From assembly GCA_025769875.1 (NCBI GenBank), contig JAGFNK010000100.1, positions 1-64,000 of the forward strand: 64,000 bases of DNA. The letters run 5' to 3'. Source of the DNA: Russula earlei. Lineage: Eukaryota > Basidiomycota > Agaricomycetes > Russulales > Russulaceae. Within the stretch, counting starts at the first letter, position 1; each line of letters starts with the position of its first letter. A program made the translations under genes and the position numbers. Positions 1-11,616 of this stretch are shown here, piece by piece. The notes beneath the pieces are model-generated. The model was not told the DNA's origin and searched no databases. It saw only the letters and a list, made by a program, of their open reading frames with translations.

Positions 1-319
1 TTGGAGCCTTACATGCAGATGCTTTAGATAGGCATGGCAAGCCCAAGTTATACTAGCCAAAGAGTCATGGTTGGGGGGGTAGTAGGTTTCGGAGTTGTTC
101 CCCAGGGAAGGGGAGAAAGGCTGGGAGAGGGATTGTTTGCCCGGTGGGCATGATGGTGGTATGAAGTTAAGAAGTGAAGGAGTTTGCATTGTTGTGACAG
201 TAACAGCATAAAAAGAGAGAAGCACTTTCTATTGGGTCGAAAACACTATTGGGCTGCCTCAACACAGCCTATGGGTGCACTATGAGGGAAAAATAAGGAA
301 GATAGATGGTCAATTTCAG
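1..319. other. unassigned repeat-rich flank
   Basis: No gene, RNA or element end is recognisable here. The sequence lies directly beside a truncated LTR and shares the AT-rich, low-CpG look of the transposon-dense first 11 kb. Confidence 0.3.
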
Positions 320-664
320 TTATAATACAGTAGTTTGTTCTAAGGTTATTAGAGTTAGTCTAATAATGCATTGTAGGGCTTTTAGTGTCTTGTTAGTGCT
401 TCTTGTAGAGCACTTAGAGTCATCCTAAAGGGTCCTTAGAGAGGCTATAATACTGTCCTTTCTTGTCTAAAGGGTTGCCATTAAGTGGGGCTTGCTGTTT
501 GTCGATTGTGCCAAGAATTGCTTGTGTGACAATGTGCATGTGATATTGTGGACACCTCTACTCACCCCTTTTGTCCATGTGAACAGGGTGGCACCATAGA
601 GGCTGGGTTTCCTCTAATAAGGAAGGGTCCTTCAAGGGCCCTCTCTGGGAAATGGTTCATGACA
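320..664 (-). mobile_element. truncated LTR fragment, same family as the two solo LTRs
   Basis: Read on the minus strand this begins TGTCATGAACC at 664, exactly the start of the solo LTRs at 1823 and 9292. It follows them through the CTCTACTCACCCC and TCTAATAA blocks for about 345 bp, then similarity stops near 320. The rest of the LTR (about 600 bp) is missing, so it is a broken copy and no target duplication can be scored. Confidence 0.75.
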
Positions 665-1329
665 TGGATGACATTGAGAGGAGTGTGTGTCACCGACTGG
701 GGGCAGTGTTGCTGACAAATCGTTTCATGCATGAGATGTACACACTGAGTTGAGCAAGAACAATAAGTTCTCATGAAGTTTGGGGATCTTGGTGACAATA
801 ATGCCAAGGCAATTATGTACCACAGAGAGGAAAGATGGTTGAGAAGTCTTCATGTTTGAAGACTTATCAGAGGGGAAGAGTTTCTGAGACGAGTGCTTGA
901 TTTCTTGCAAGCCTACAAGTCCTGAAGCTGAAACCAGTGATATTCACAGGAGAACAAGCTTAGGGCTTGTTCTCTTTGGCTGGTAGGTTTATATACATGA
1001 AGGGTACTATATCAAATAGTATCCTGCTGGTGGAAGTGAGGCAATCAATCAAGAACATGCTGGAAGGTGCTGGTAAACATGAGTTGTACAAAAGAGTCAT
1101 CAAACACGAGCAAATATTGTCTGGGTAGGCTAGTCCAGTTGCCAGTCTGGTCCAAAGTACTGGTTCTTGTGACAGTGTGTGAGATGGAAAGGGAAGGAGA
1201 GGGAAGGAGTGATGACAGTTGGAGGGAGGAGAGGAGAGGGATGAAGGTGATGAGAAGGAGGATGCATGAGTAAGGGATGCATGGGAGGTGGGGGAAAGTG
1301 CAAGTCATGTGAGTTCTCCAGTCAGTGGG
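665..1329. other. non-coding stretch, no gene seen
   Basis: Only short ORFs without recognisable domains occur. It is purine-rich around 1180-1260 (GGAGAGGGAAGGAG-like). Nothing further can be supported. Confidence 0.3.
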
Positions 1330-1410
1330 CTCACATACCTTACAGGAGTTGAACCCAAGGCCTTACATATGAAGGCTCTAGCACTTTGACCACTAAGCTT
1401 CATAGTCTTC
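1330..1410 (-). repeat. tRNA-derived SINE-like sequence with internal pol III boxes
   Basis: On the minus strand a box A-like GCTTAGTGG (1390-1398) is followed about 35 bp later by a clean box B, GGTTCAACTCC (1345-1355). A GCCTT/AAGGC stem lies between them. The acceptor ends do not pair as in a real tRNA and position 33 of the putative loop is not U, so this is read as a tRNA-derived SINE head or decayed tRNA rather than a working tRNA gene. The body and tail of a SINE could not be delimited. Confidence 0.5.
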
Positions 1411-1822
1411 AATACTGTGGGTTGACTGAACTATAATGAGCATTGTTATGGTTGGGCTCACCATTGAATGGTATTCATGCTGTGAACTTGCCTTCTCTTC
1501 TTGTTCTCTTCTGAGTGGCTGTTGGGATTTGATATCTTTGTGTACCCTATACATACCAACTAACACTTACTCAGCTTCCTTGGCTTGATTACTAACCATG
1601 ACTCAGCTGCTTATGGATTGAGTTACAAGGGGTATGAGGGATAGTTAGCCAATGAGGATAACAGTAGTTGTCATACAACATCATGGTGGTTAACAAGGAA
1701 GGGGCAGTTCTCAACAGCAAGTTGCTGCAATATTCACCATGGGACCAACCAGGCAACTAGTTACTAGAGAGGCATGCATTTTTTATCAGTCAAGCAGATT
1801 CAGCCAAAATGTGGTGTGCACT
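1411..1822. other. non-coding stretch, no gene seen
   Basis: No protein or RNA feature is recognised. It ends at the GCACT target duplication (1818-1822) of the adjacent solo LTR. Confidence 0.3.
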
Positions 1823-2787
1823 TGTCATGAACCAATTCCCAGAGAGGGCCCTTGAAGGACCCTTCCTTAATAGAGGAAACCCAGCCTCTATGGTGCCACC
1901 CTGTTCACATGGACAAAAGGGGAGAGTAGAGGTGTCCACAATATTGCATACACATTGTCATGCAAGTGATTCTTGACACAATTGATATACAGCAAGCCCC
2001 ACTTAATGGCAACCCTTTTAGCAATAAAGGACAGTATTATAGCCTCTCTAAGGACCCTTTATGATGACTCTAAGTGCTCTACAAGAGGAACTAACAAGAT
2101 ACTAAAAACCCTACAAATGTGTTATTAGACTAACTCTAATAACCTTAGAACAAACTATAAAGTGATACTAAGGACCTTAATAGAAGTATTAGGGTTGACT
2201 CTAGGGACCCTAATAGAACTATATAAGGGGCCTTATAGGCAACTCCACTCTTCAAACCAAACTACAAGTCCTCAAATGACTGGCCCTAAACTAACTAACA
2301 GCAAATGAATCAGGTGCTTTGCATGTGTACTAGAGCAGTGAACACATGGATAGTAATGGCTCTTACTCATCAATAAGAGCCTTCTTACTCAGCAGCTTAC
2401 TGAGCATGACTGAACATGCTCAGTAAGCATACTCTGACTCCTTACTCATCCATCAATTGTGCTTGATAACAAGGTTATGATTTGTTCCCTATGTAGTAGT
2501 TCTCTTGCAGTATATAAGTGCTCAATAAAGTAGCGGACAGTCTTCAGACTGTCCATTTGTTTATGGCACTCTCTATCCCTGGGATACTCCTTTAAGGACC
2601 ATCCCCTTGTGATTACTCTGGCCTCTTCCCTGCATAACTTCTTGATACTACCAGTAACTGTACCTCTCTGGTACTTGGTACTGCTCTGGACCTTACTTCT
2701 TGCCCACACCATCTTGGACATCTATTGACTCATCTTTGAACTCATCCCTCGCTCTTGAACTGGATTTTTCAATGGTGAGTCTTGACA
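1823..2787 (+). mobile_element. solo LTR (965 bp) with 5-bp target duplication
   Basis: It begins TGTCATGAACC and ends GTCTTGACA, giving TGTCA...TGACA termini. The flanks are the direct repeat GCACT (1818-1822 and 2788-2792), as expected for LTR-element integration. No internal gag/pol sequence of this family is present, so it is a solo LTR left by recombination. The second copy at 8332-9292 is similar along its whole length and lies in opposite orientation. The 91-residue ORF on its minus strand is repeat-internal and not a gene. Confidence 0.88.
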
Positions 2788-3619
2788 GCACTTGTCTTAT
2801 GCAGATCAGATAGAAACCCATGCAAGACTGGCACCTACTATCACCTATGGGGAACTTGCCATTCCACTACCATCTCACTGATTTCATTTTCTCCTGTATC
2901 TGCTCAAACAACCCCATTTAAAACTTTGTAGTTATGCTATTGAGTGCCATTAATGTCATTCTAGCAAAGAAAAATGGAGGTCCATTGAGTGGTTTTCAAG
3001 TAATATTTTGGCTGGGGGTCATGCCTGCATCATGCCTTCTGTCATGGCAGAGTGCAGAGTTTGATTCCAGCTGGGTGATCACCATATGCTGACTTGGAGG
3101 AGTCTGGGTCACTGCTGTTTTATCCTCTTAATGCCATGTTACAGGTGGTCCAATTGGCCAGCACAAGACCATACATATGAGCAGCAGTTATTAGAGCTCA
3201 GGTAGCATGCAGCGGTTGAGATATAAACAATGAAAATGGTTCAAATTATTGAGTAGATGTATAGTACCGTTATAGTACTGTCATATACAATTACTTGGAA
3301 TACAATACATAGCGAGTAAGTTATGTAAGATGTTGGACACCAATACTCTCCCTCAATGTCTGATGTGTGGAAGAAAGGCAAGTATGATATGTTGAAAAGC
3401 AAGCCAACAAGGGTGAGATGGTGCAGTCCCAATAGCGGCTACAGGCAGCTATAACAATGATATACTGTATGCCACTGGGAACTTGGCAGTTCACTACCAT
3501 CTTGGCAATTTCATTTTTCCCTGTATCTGCTCAAACAACTCTATTCAAAACTTTGTAGTTATACTATTGAGTACCATTAATGTCATTCTAGCAAAGAAAA
3601 ATTGCAGTCCATTGAGTGG

Positions 3620-4004
3620 TGTTGCGCAGCATAGAGCGCAGCTAACAGGCCAAGCAACCCACCTTAGAGGTTGTGCTAATGCTCAAGTGATATTGGGGTG
3701 TAGAGTGATGTGTATACTCGTCTACATGTATGATATTTATACCTCTATGACCCAGGGCTGTTCCTAAGTCCAAAAGAGGTGACTACAGGTGTCCACTATA
3801 TCACGCACTCAGTGACACATGATGTGGAAACATTCTAGATGCAGCACAAGCCTGCATCTTGTGATAGATAGCGTAGTATGCATAACCCTATTGCCATAAG
3901 TGCATATGCTAAAGTTCTGTCTAACACGTAACATCTATCAGCAGATCTTGAACCTTGTATGAAGGTCTTTGCCTTCTTTGATCCATACGGGTTCCGGTTC
4001 AACA
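3620..4004 (-). repeat. copia 3' LTR
   Basis: This 385-bp repeat has TGTTG...CAACA termini. By eye it differs from the 5' LTR at roughly 20 positions, almost all transitions plus three single-base indels, so the insertion is not recent. Confidence 0.9.
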
Positions 4005-4053
4005 CTCCCCCTTGCTAAGTGCATCAGTAGATGCCATGAGCATTTTCCCACAT

Positions 4054-7000
4054 TCAGGGGTAGAACGTTAGTCCTAGCTGCTCCCTGAATTTGAGGAACT
4101 TGACACGACCAAGGTTCTTGGTGAACATGTCGGCTGGGTTGTTAGCCCCTTCAATAGAAAATAGCTCCACTTGTTTATTTTGTATGACTTCATGAATGAA
4201 GTGATAGCGCAAATCAATGTGTTTGATGTGCTTTTCTTGCACAGGGTTGGAGGCTAAGAATATTGAGCCTTGGTCATCACCAAACAGTGGAATAGGGGCA
4301 AGATTGATGCCAAGTTCTGCTAGTAAGGATTTAATCCAAACCAACTGTCTGCTTGTGTCAGAGAGTGACATGTACATGGCTTCTGTGGAGGAGAGTGCAA
4401 CTGTTTTCTGCACTCATGAGTTCCATGAAAATATTGCTCCAGCCAGGTTCACCATATAGCCTGTAGTGGACTTCCGATTTGTCGGATCAGAAGCCCAGTC
4501 AGAGTCAGCATATGCCATCAAGCCACCATTAGATGGTCCATCATAGACCAAGGGCATAATTGGCAGTTCCCAAGAGGTATCAGCAAATATAGTATGCATG
4601 ATTTAAATGATCCTCTGAGGGATTGGCAGCATGTTGCAACAACTTTGTGACAGCAAAGGCTATGTCTGGACACGTTCCAAGCATTATGTATAGGAGTGAT
4701 CATATAACTTGCTGGAATTTTGACCGCAAGGCTGGGTCAGCAGCGGAAGTGTTGGGAGAGGGGTGATATCCCTCTGGTAGCAGAGTAGGAGCAGGGTTTG
4801 CATTAAGCAAGTCGAAACACTGCAGCACTTTCTTTAGATATTCAGTCTGGTCCAGATGTATCTGGCCAGACTTGCATTGAATGTACATGCGTAGAAATTC
4901 CTGGGCATCACCCAGATCTCAACATTCCCAGAGCTTCATGAAGCGCTCCTTGGTTTTATTAATTTGTTTTTTGTCTGCTCCGAAGAAGAGCACATCATCA
5001 ACGTAGACAATGGCTATGATGCTCTTGTCTTTACTAACAAAGAGCCCAGAGTCAGACATAAGGTGAATAAGGCCAAGCGAGGCCATGGACTTGTCAAGGG
5101 CTTTCCACCATGCAAGTGCTGCTTGCTTGAGTCCATATATTGCGTGTTTAAGGCGCATGACTTTACATTCTTGGCCTTTTATTTTGAAACCCTCGGGCTG
5201 CTCCATATAGAGCTCTTCATTGAGCTCACCATAGAGAAAGGCAGTCTTGACATCCAGTCCACTAATGTGCCAGTTTTTGAGCACTGTGAGCACAATCATC
5301 AGGTGGACTGTCTCAAACTGCACCACGGGTGAGAATATTTTGTCATAGTCAATGCCTTCTACTTGGGAAAAGCCTTTGGCGACTAGTCTGGCTTTTTTAC
5401 AACCATCAGACTTAAGGTCGAATACCCATCTATTTTTTATTATTTTGTGATCCTTGGGAGGATCGACTAGTTCAAAGACTTTGCATCTGCAGAGGGATTC
5501 CAACTCCTCGCAACAAGTATCTTTCCACTCCTTTTGGAGTTCACTTGGCATTCACAGAATGTCCCTAAAGGTCCATTCACGAATCTTTGCAGTATCGGGT
5601 GCTTCCAAACTTAGTGGAACTGCTTGGGTGAGCAGATAGTTCAGAAATTTGACTCCCCCTTCCCTTGCAAGACATAGAATCTCTTCTACCTCATCCTCAG
5701 AGGCTTGCAGTGGTTGATCATCAAGGACGACAGGAGGGTAAGGGCCTGGTGTTGCTGATCCTGACATACTATCCTTGCCAGAGCTACCGGGTTGGTTTTC
5801 TGTCATTGTTCTCCATGTGCATGTGCGCCGAACATCTTTTTCCACTTCTGTGGGGTGTCTGCATTCACCATAGACGTTGCCAGGATGGGTAGGTTTCCTC
5901 AACCGCTGAGACCTTCAAAGAGGTACAGGTTCTTCAACAGGAGGAGGGGACGGTGTAGGAGGGATGGGCGTTTGCTCGTGTTCCTCTTCTTGTGGTGCCT
6001 GTATAGGCTGCTCATCATCCTCACTTTTGATTGTAGGGAATGGGTCGTCAACACCAGGAATGGTGTCTTTGATGGGTTGTTGTGGTAGTTCCTCACGTGG
6101 TTCATTAATCCATGTGGTACCTTTGGTGCGCACTTTGTTGCATTTAGGGTACAGGGTCTCATCGTACAGGGTGGTTGCATTTGTGTAAAGTGTGTTATTT
6201 GGGATCCTCATGAAGAGTGAGGCTTTGATCCCCTTAGTATGACCAAGGTAGATCATTAGCTCACTTTTAGGGGAAAGCTTATTGACTCAACACTTTTCTG
6301 GTATGTGCACATATGCACCACAACCAAATACTCTGAGGTGTGAGATATCAGGGACCTTGTTCTTTAGGACTTTGTAGGGTGTACGCCATTGAAGGCATCT
6401 GGCAGGTGTCCTATTGTAACAGTGTGTCCCATGATTCACTGCAAATTCCCACCAGGAGGGAGGTAGACAAGCTTCAAGGCACATCGCCTGAGCTTTGTCC
6501 ATTACAGTGCGCATAAAGTGCTCTGTGCATCCATTCTGTTGTGGAGTGTATGGGGCGCTTTGCAGGATTTTAATTCCTTCATCCTTTAGGACATTATCAA
6601 AGGCCTCAGACTTGTACTCTCTGCCAGCATTGGACATCCACTCTTTGATTCCTGCTTTATATTGGTTCTTGACCACAGCAAGGAATTGCTTGACAGCCAT
6701 TATGGTCGACTTTTTATTTTTTAGGAGTGTGATCCATGCATAGGAGGAATAATTGTCAATGAAGCTGACGAAATATTTGTACTTATGATACGACTTCACA
6801 GGGAAACTCTTAAGGTCTGAGTGAATACGCTCGAACGGTGCAGAGGCATGAGTTTCAGAAGGGGGGTGCACAGATGCAGGCATTTTGCCTTGCGTGCAGC
6901 CAGGACATACCAGCTGTTCCTGAGGGATTTTCAGGTCTTCAGGGAGACCCTTGGTATGTGTCTTTGCACGTGTTATGACATCCTTAGATGGGTGGCCAAG

Positions 7001-9871
7001 GCATTGGTGAATGACATCATAATCTACTGCGTAGATAAGAGAATGTGCTTGCGCGCTTTCAATCAAGGCGTCTAACCAATACGTGGTTTGACCCGGGAAT
7101 AAGGGGTAAGAGGACAGGATTATACATCTGTCCTCTCGTAGGGAAATATGTTTATTGTTCCCTAATGCATGCATCCCTTGTTGTAAAAACTCCCCCATAG
7201 ATAATATCCGAGTGTTAATTTTCAGAATATAGAGGACAGGAGAAATGCGCGTGACAACTATTTTGGAGTTGACAGTGTGCCGAAGCAACACAGCACCTTT
7301 GCCTTTCCACATATATTGTGTTATCAGCAATTTTAACAGGGGATCTTCGTGCAGCAAAGCTGGCGTATACTCTATGAAATCGTTTATTTCAAAGGTGAAG
7401 TGTGCTGACATGCCAGAGTCAAGGAGCCATAAGGATCCCATTTTACTCAAGTTGTGCTTTCCTCTACATCTCGAACAATTTTTGTTACATTCACTTTGAA
7501 GGGAAGTAGTCCCTTTGCTAATTTGTACATTGTATGATACAAGTGAACACTGTTTAGGCATATCTAGCCCACTTTGGGGCTGGGGAGATGCTAAAAGGTT
7601 CTTTAGCAAGTGAAGGGAGAGAGGGAGGCGCACGCATGCTTCGTTATCTTCAGGGTCGCTGCCCCAATCAAGCGGTTTGTCCAACGGGGTCGGAGCATGC
7701 TCCGTGGTGGCAGCACCTTCTGGGATACTGTCATATATGTTGAATAAATCCGACGTGTTTGTTTGCACGAAGTCGCCATTGTCCTGGTCCATAGGCTCAG
7801 GGATGGGTGACGGTAGTTTGACTGCACTTGACGAAGCAGCAGATTGAGTCGAAATCCGCTGCTCGAGGGTCTTGACTGTCTGTATAGTGGGAGTTACCCC
7901 AAGATCATCAGCAAGATCAAGCACTTTGTTTAAGGCCTTGTAAGGGCCATGAGTGCATTTGCGAGGGTCAGTCACAGTTGGGATGGTACGTTGTTGGATC
8001 CCCGAGGGACCCAGATGGGCGATAGTGGTAATGGTTGGGAGTGGGAGCACGGCAATGTCTGCAATGTGGGAGTGTCTGGGACCATGGCTGTGATCAGCCT
8101 TCTCCTTGCCTTTCCCTTTTCCTTTGCCACCATGCTTACCATGCTGGCGCTTATCCTTATCTTCATCACGCTTGGGCTTATTGCCCTGCTGCTGATTAGA
8201 GAAGGAGGGGTCACCATGTTTGCACTTGACAGCGGAGAGCTTCTGCGCACTATGCTTTTTGTTTGTGCCATGATTCATCTCAGTTTGGTATTGAGAGACA
8301 ATAGACTCTCGTACATCCTTTGGACTAAGATTGTCAAGACTCACTGTTGAACTATCCAGTTCAAGAGCAAGGGGTAAGCTCGAAGACGAGTCGATAAATG
8401 TCCAAGACGGCGTGAGCAAGAAGTAGAGTCCAGAGTAGTAACAGATACCAAAGAGGTACTGTTACTGTGAGAGTGAACAGTCACGCAGAGAAGAGGCCAG
8501 GATAGTCACAAGGGGACGGTCCTTAAAGGAGTATCCCAGGGATGGAGAGTGCCGTAAACAAATGGACAGTCTGAGGACTGTCCGCTACTTTATTGAGTGC
8601 TTATATACTACAAGAGAACTGCTAAATAGGGAACAAGTCATAACCTTGTTATCAAGCACAGTAGAGTGATGAGTAAGAAGTCGGAGGACGCTTACTGAGC
8701 ATGCTCAGTCATGCTCAGTAAGCTGCTGAGTAAGAAGGCTTCTCTTGATGAGTAAGAGCTTCCATTGTCCACGTGTTCACTGCTTTAGTGCACGTGTGAG
8801 CACCTGATTCATTTCCTGTTAGTTAGTTTAGGGCCGGTCATTTGAGGACTTGTAGTTTGGTTAGGGAATAGTGTTAACTTATAAGGTCCTTATATAGTTC
8901 TATTAGGGTCCCTAGAGTCGACCCTAATACTTCTATTAAGGTCCTTAGTATTGCCTTATAGTTCGTTCTATAGTTATTAGAGTTGGTCTAATAACACGTT
9001 GTAGGGCCTTTGATACTAGGTTAGTGCCTATTGTAGAGCTCCTAGGGTCGTTCAAAGGGTCCTTAGGAAAGGCCCTAATACTGTCCTTTGTTGCTAGAAG
9101 GGTTGTCTTTAAGTGAGGTTTGCTGTATGTCGATTGTGCCGAGAATCGCTCGCGCAACAATGCGCGCGCAATATTGTGGACACCTCTACTCACCCCTTTT
9201 GCTCGTGTGAACAGGGTGACACCATAGAAGCTGGGTTTCCTCCTATAAGGAAGGGTCCTTCAAGGGCCCTCTCTGGAGAATGGTTCATGACAAAGATCAG
9301 CTAGATCATAGTTCTGAGTGACAATGTGGACAAGCATTTCCCATTTTGGGGGAATGGCTGCAAGCATGATGAGCACCTGTAAGGCGTCAGGAATAATGAG
9401 GGAGGATGCGGTGAGACGCTGGAACGCAGCATGTATCTGATCCATCTGTGGGCCAGGATGTTGGCTCGGGTTAATGCGGATAGAAATGGCTTCTTTAAAG
9501 TCCTTATAGATGCTTGTGGTAGTCGCTGTGCCATAGAGGGTTTCTAGGCGATTCCAAATAGTTTCAGCATTATCCAAAGACATAAGATCTTGTTGGATCG
9601 CAATGCTCAATCTAAGGACCATATGACCAACTGCCATATCATTTCCTCTGTTCCATTCTTTCAGAGCTGCCTGAGTGACAGCCTGGGCAGCAATCTCTTC
9701 AGCAAGAGGCGCCTGGGGAAGGGCAGGGATGATAGGCATGTCAAAGGTACCATTGCAGTAGCCCCACAGTCCAATGAACATGAGGTAGGCTTTCATAGCC
9801 TTTGACCAAATACCATAGTTAGCACCATCAAGGATGGGGACAACAGGGGCAGAAGGTTGAGATGATGACAT
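4054..9871 (-). pseudogene. copia Gag-Pol polyprotein, broken by stops and an LTR insertion
   Basis: Gag starts at 9871 (MSSSQPSAPVVPILDGANYG, the usual copia gag opening). It is cut at DLADL by the solo LTR at 8332-9292 and resumes at SPKDVRES; the 966-bp insertion keeps frame. Pol follows in the same frame: a protease DSG (altered to LLDSGMSAHF), integrase HHCC zinc ligands and core, RT with intact YVDD near 5000, and RNase H (SSTEA) at 4054-4413. The second integrase Asp appears replaced (SNAGREY where SDNGGEY-like is usual). In-frame stops sit at 6287, 5915, 5552 and 4919, a frameshift lies at about 4600-4700, and another stop is at 4414. No functional product is expected. Confidence 0.92.
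8332..9292 (-). mobile_element. solo LTR (961 bp) nested in copia gag
   Basis: This is the same family as 1823-2787 but in reverse orientation, with ends TGTCATGAACC (9292) and TCTTGACA (8332). The target duplication is AAGAT on the plus strand (8327-8331 and 9293-9297). Removing it with one duplication rejoins gag at DLADL/SPKDV without frame change, so it landed in a then-continuous gag ORF. Confidence 0.9.
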
Positions 9872-10038
9872 AATAGCTGTTAGAAAGGGGCTTAGAGGTC
9901 ATCAGTAAGAGTATTGTATTCAAACAAGCCGACATAGTGTCCTCATAGGGTAGACTAGCTCACGCAGCATGCAGGCTTCAGGGATGCTTCGCCATCATTG
10001 CAGCCAGTGAAGGCGCATGGCTTGCAGGGCCCATAACC

Positions 10039-10424
10039 TGTTGCGCAGCATAGAGCGCAGCTAACAGGCCAAGCAACCCACCTTAGAGGTTGTGCTAATG
10101 CTCAAGTGATATTGGGGTGTAGAGCAATGTGTATACTCGTCTACATGTATGGTATTTATACCTCTATGACCCAGGGCTGTTCCTAAGTCTGAAAGAGGTG
10201 ACTACAGGTGTCCACTATATCGCGCACTCAGTGATGCATGATGTGGAAACAGTTCTAGATGCAGCATAAGGCTGCATCTTGTGATAGATAGCGTAGTATG
10301 CGTAACCCTATTGCCATAAGGCATATGCTAAAGTTCTGTCTAACATGTAACATCTATCAGCGGATCTTGAACCTTGTATGAAGGTCTTCACCTTCTTTGA
10401 TCCGTACAGGGTTCTGGTTCAACA
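10039..10424 (-). repeat. copia 5' LTR
   Basis: This 386-bp LTR is upstream of gag on the minus strand and pairs with 3620-4004. The LTR plus the 167-bp leader (9872-10038) would hold the promoter and primer-binding site. Confidence 0.9.
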
Positions 10425-11247
10425 AGTGGTTCTCGAGTAATGTTTTGGCCTGGGGGTCACCTCTGCATCACACCTGCATCACACTGCTGTCATGGCAGAG
10501 GGTGGAGTTTGATTCCAGCTGGGTGATCACATCACTGACAGTACGCTGACTCGGAGGCCTCTGAGGATGGGTACTCTCTCAATGCCATGTTACAGGTGGT
10601 CCAGTTGGCCAGCACAAGGCTTGTGCTATACGAATTAGTGAAGGCACTGTTTCAAAGGTTTTTGACAATTCTTTTTCATCATACAAGGACCCTCACTGGC
10701 ACAACCATTTGTACAGCTGCCTTCACAACACTCTTACAATACTGCACCATACAGTACTACTACACCATCATTCCAGATTCAATATTGGGACCAGATTCCA
10801 CTCAATTAGATGCTACTCCTGTTTTCCCTAGTCCCCACCTAATCAAATTGCCATTGTACATAACATTTCATCCCAGGCGGACTTTAATTTGGCATGTGTG
10901 TTACATGTATGTTACTTTTGTGACATTTGTGACCACCGAGATGGTAGTGAACTGCCAAGTTCCCAGTGGCGTACAGTATATTGACCTTTTACTTTTACTG
11001 GTGCAGCACTGGCCCATGATGTGAGCACTGTGTTCTGTACATAGCCAAGTCCTGAATTTCCACTGGATACTCCATTACAACTGTTTTCCCTAGTCCCCAC
11101 CTAATCAAATTGCCTTTGTAAACAAATACACAGGGATGTTTCATCCTGGGTGAACTTTGATTTGCCATGTGTTACATGTCCATTACTTTCATGACATTTG
11201 CGACTGGCAAGATGGTAGTGGAATGGCAAGTTCCCCATAGGTGATAG

Positions 11248-11616
11248 TATCTAGGAATTGTCTTGACATACCACTAGATTTTAGGGGAAATTTTCTTTCA
11301 TGATCACTAGCTATCTGGGCAATCCCTGAGATCACTGCCCAGAAAGGCAAAGTAAGTGTAATTTGTAAAGAGAGCCCTGTTAGGGCTTATATAGGAATCC
11401 TACAAATGTTGAGGGGGACCAAGAAGTGAGGTGGGCCTTGCCTTGAATTTGCACTTTTGTTGATGGGTTTTGGTCGGCACATGGCAGGTATGTGCTCCAG
11501 TTTGTCCAATCTGGCTTCATGTCTAAGCATACAAGGGACCATACAATAGTATACCTCACTGATGGTCACTCGCTCCTCCAACAAAGTAACAAAAATGATA
11601 AGATGTGAGATATCAG
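11248..11616. other. spacer between transposon nest and P450
   Basis: No gene is seen. It follows the right TIR of the outer element and runs to the P450 stop codon. It may contain the P450 3' UTR. Confidence 0.4.

Larger units (their letters stand above)
3620..10424 (-). mobile_element. full-length Ty1/copia LTR retrotransposon (defective)
   Basis: The LTRs at 3620-4004 and 10039-10424 enclose gag-pol on the minus strand. The 5-bp target duplication AGTGG lies at 3615-3619 and 10425-10429. Just inside the 5' LTR, minus-strand GGTTATGGGCCC (10027-10038) can pair with a GGGCCCATAACC anticodon arm of initiator tRNA-Met, so the primer may be a half-tRNA as known for Drosophila copia. A purine tract AAGGGGGAG (4005-4013) abuts the 3' LTR. 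Domain order is gag, protease, integrase, RT, RNase H, which defines copia. In-frame stops, a frameshift and an LTR inside gag make it non-autonomous. Confidence 0.93.
3465..10976. mobile_element. inner TIR element of the same family, interrupted by a copia element
   Basis: The TIR begins CTGTATGCCACTGGGAAC at 3465. Its near-perfect reverse complement ends at 10976, with TA outside both ends. Its TIR matches the outer element from GGGAACTT onward, and its body (3480-3619 plus 10425-10650) repeats 2855-3190 of the outer element. It inserted into its own relative and was later hit by the copia element after position 3619. No transposase is visible. Confidence 0.7.
2838..11247. mobile_element. 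outer TIR DNA element (interrupted), TA target
   Basis: A terminal inverted repeat of about 38 bp starts CTATCACCTATGGGGAAC at 2838 and its reverse complement ends at 11247. Each end is flanked by TA (2836-2837, 11248-11249). Only about 625 bp (2838-3462) and about 270 bp (10979-11247) belong to this element; the rest is a second insertion of the same family. No transposase ORF was found, so it is probably non-autonomous. The TA target suggests a Tc1/mariner-like superfamily, which is inference. Confidence 0.7.

Noticed and set aside
6495..8350. Plus-strand ORFs inside the copia pol region
   Set aside because: Antisense shadows of gag-pol with no recognisable domain.
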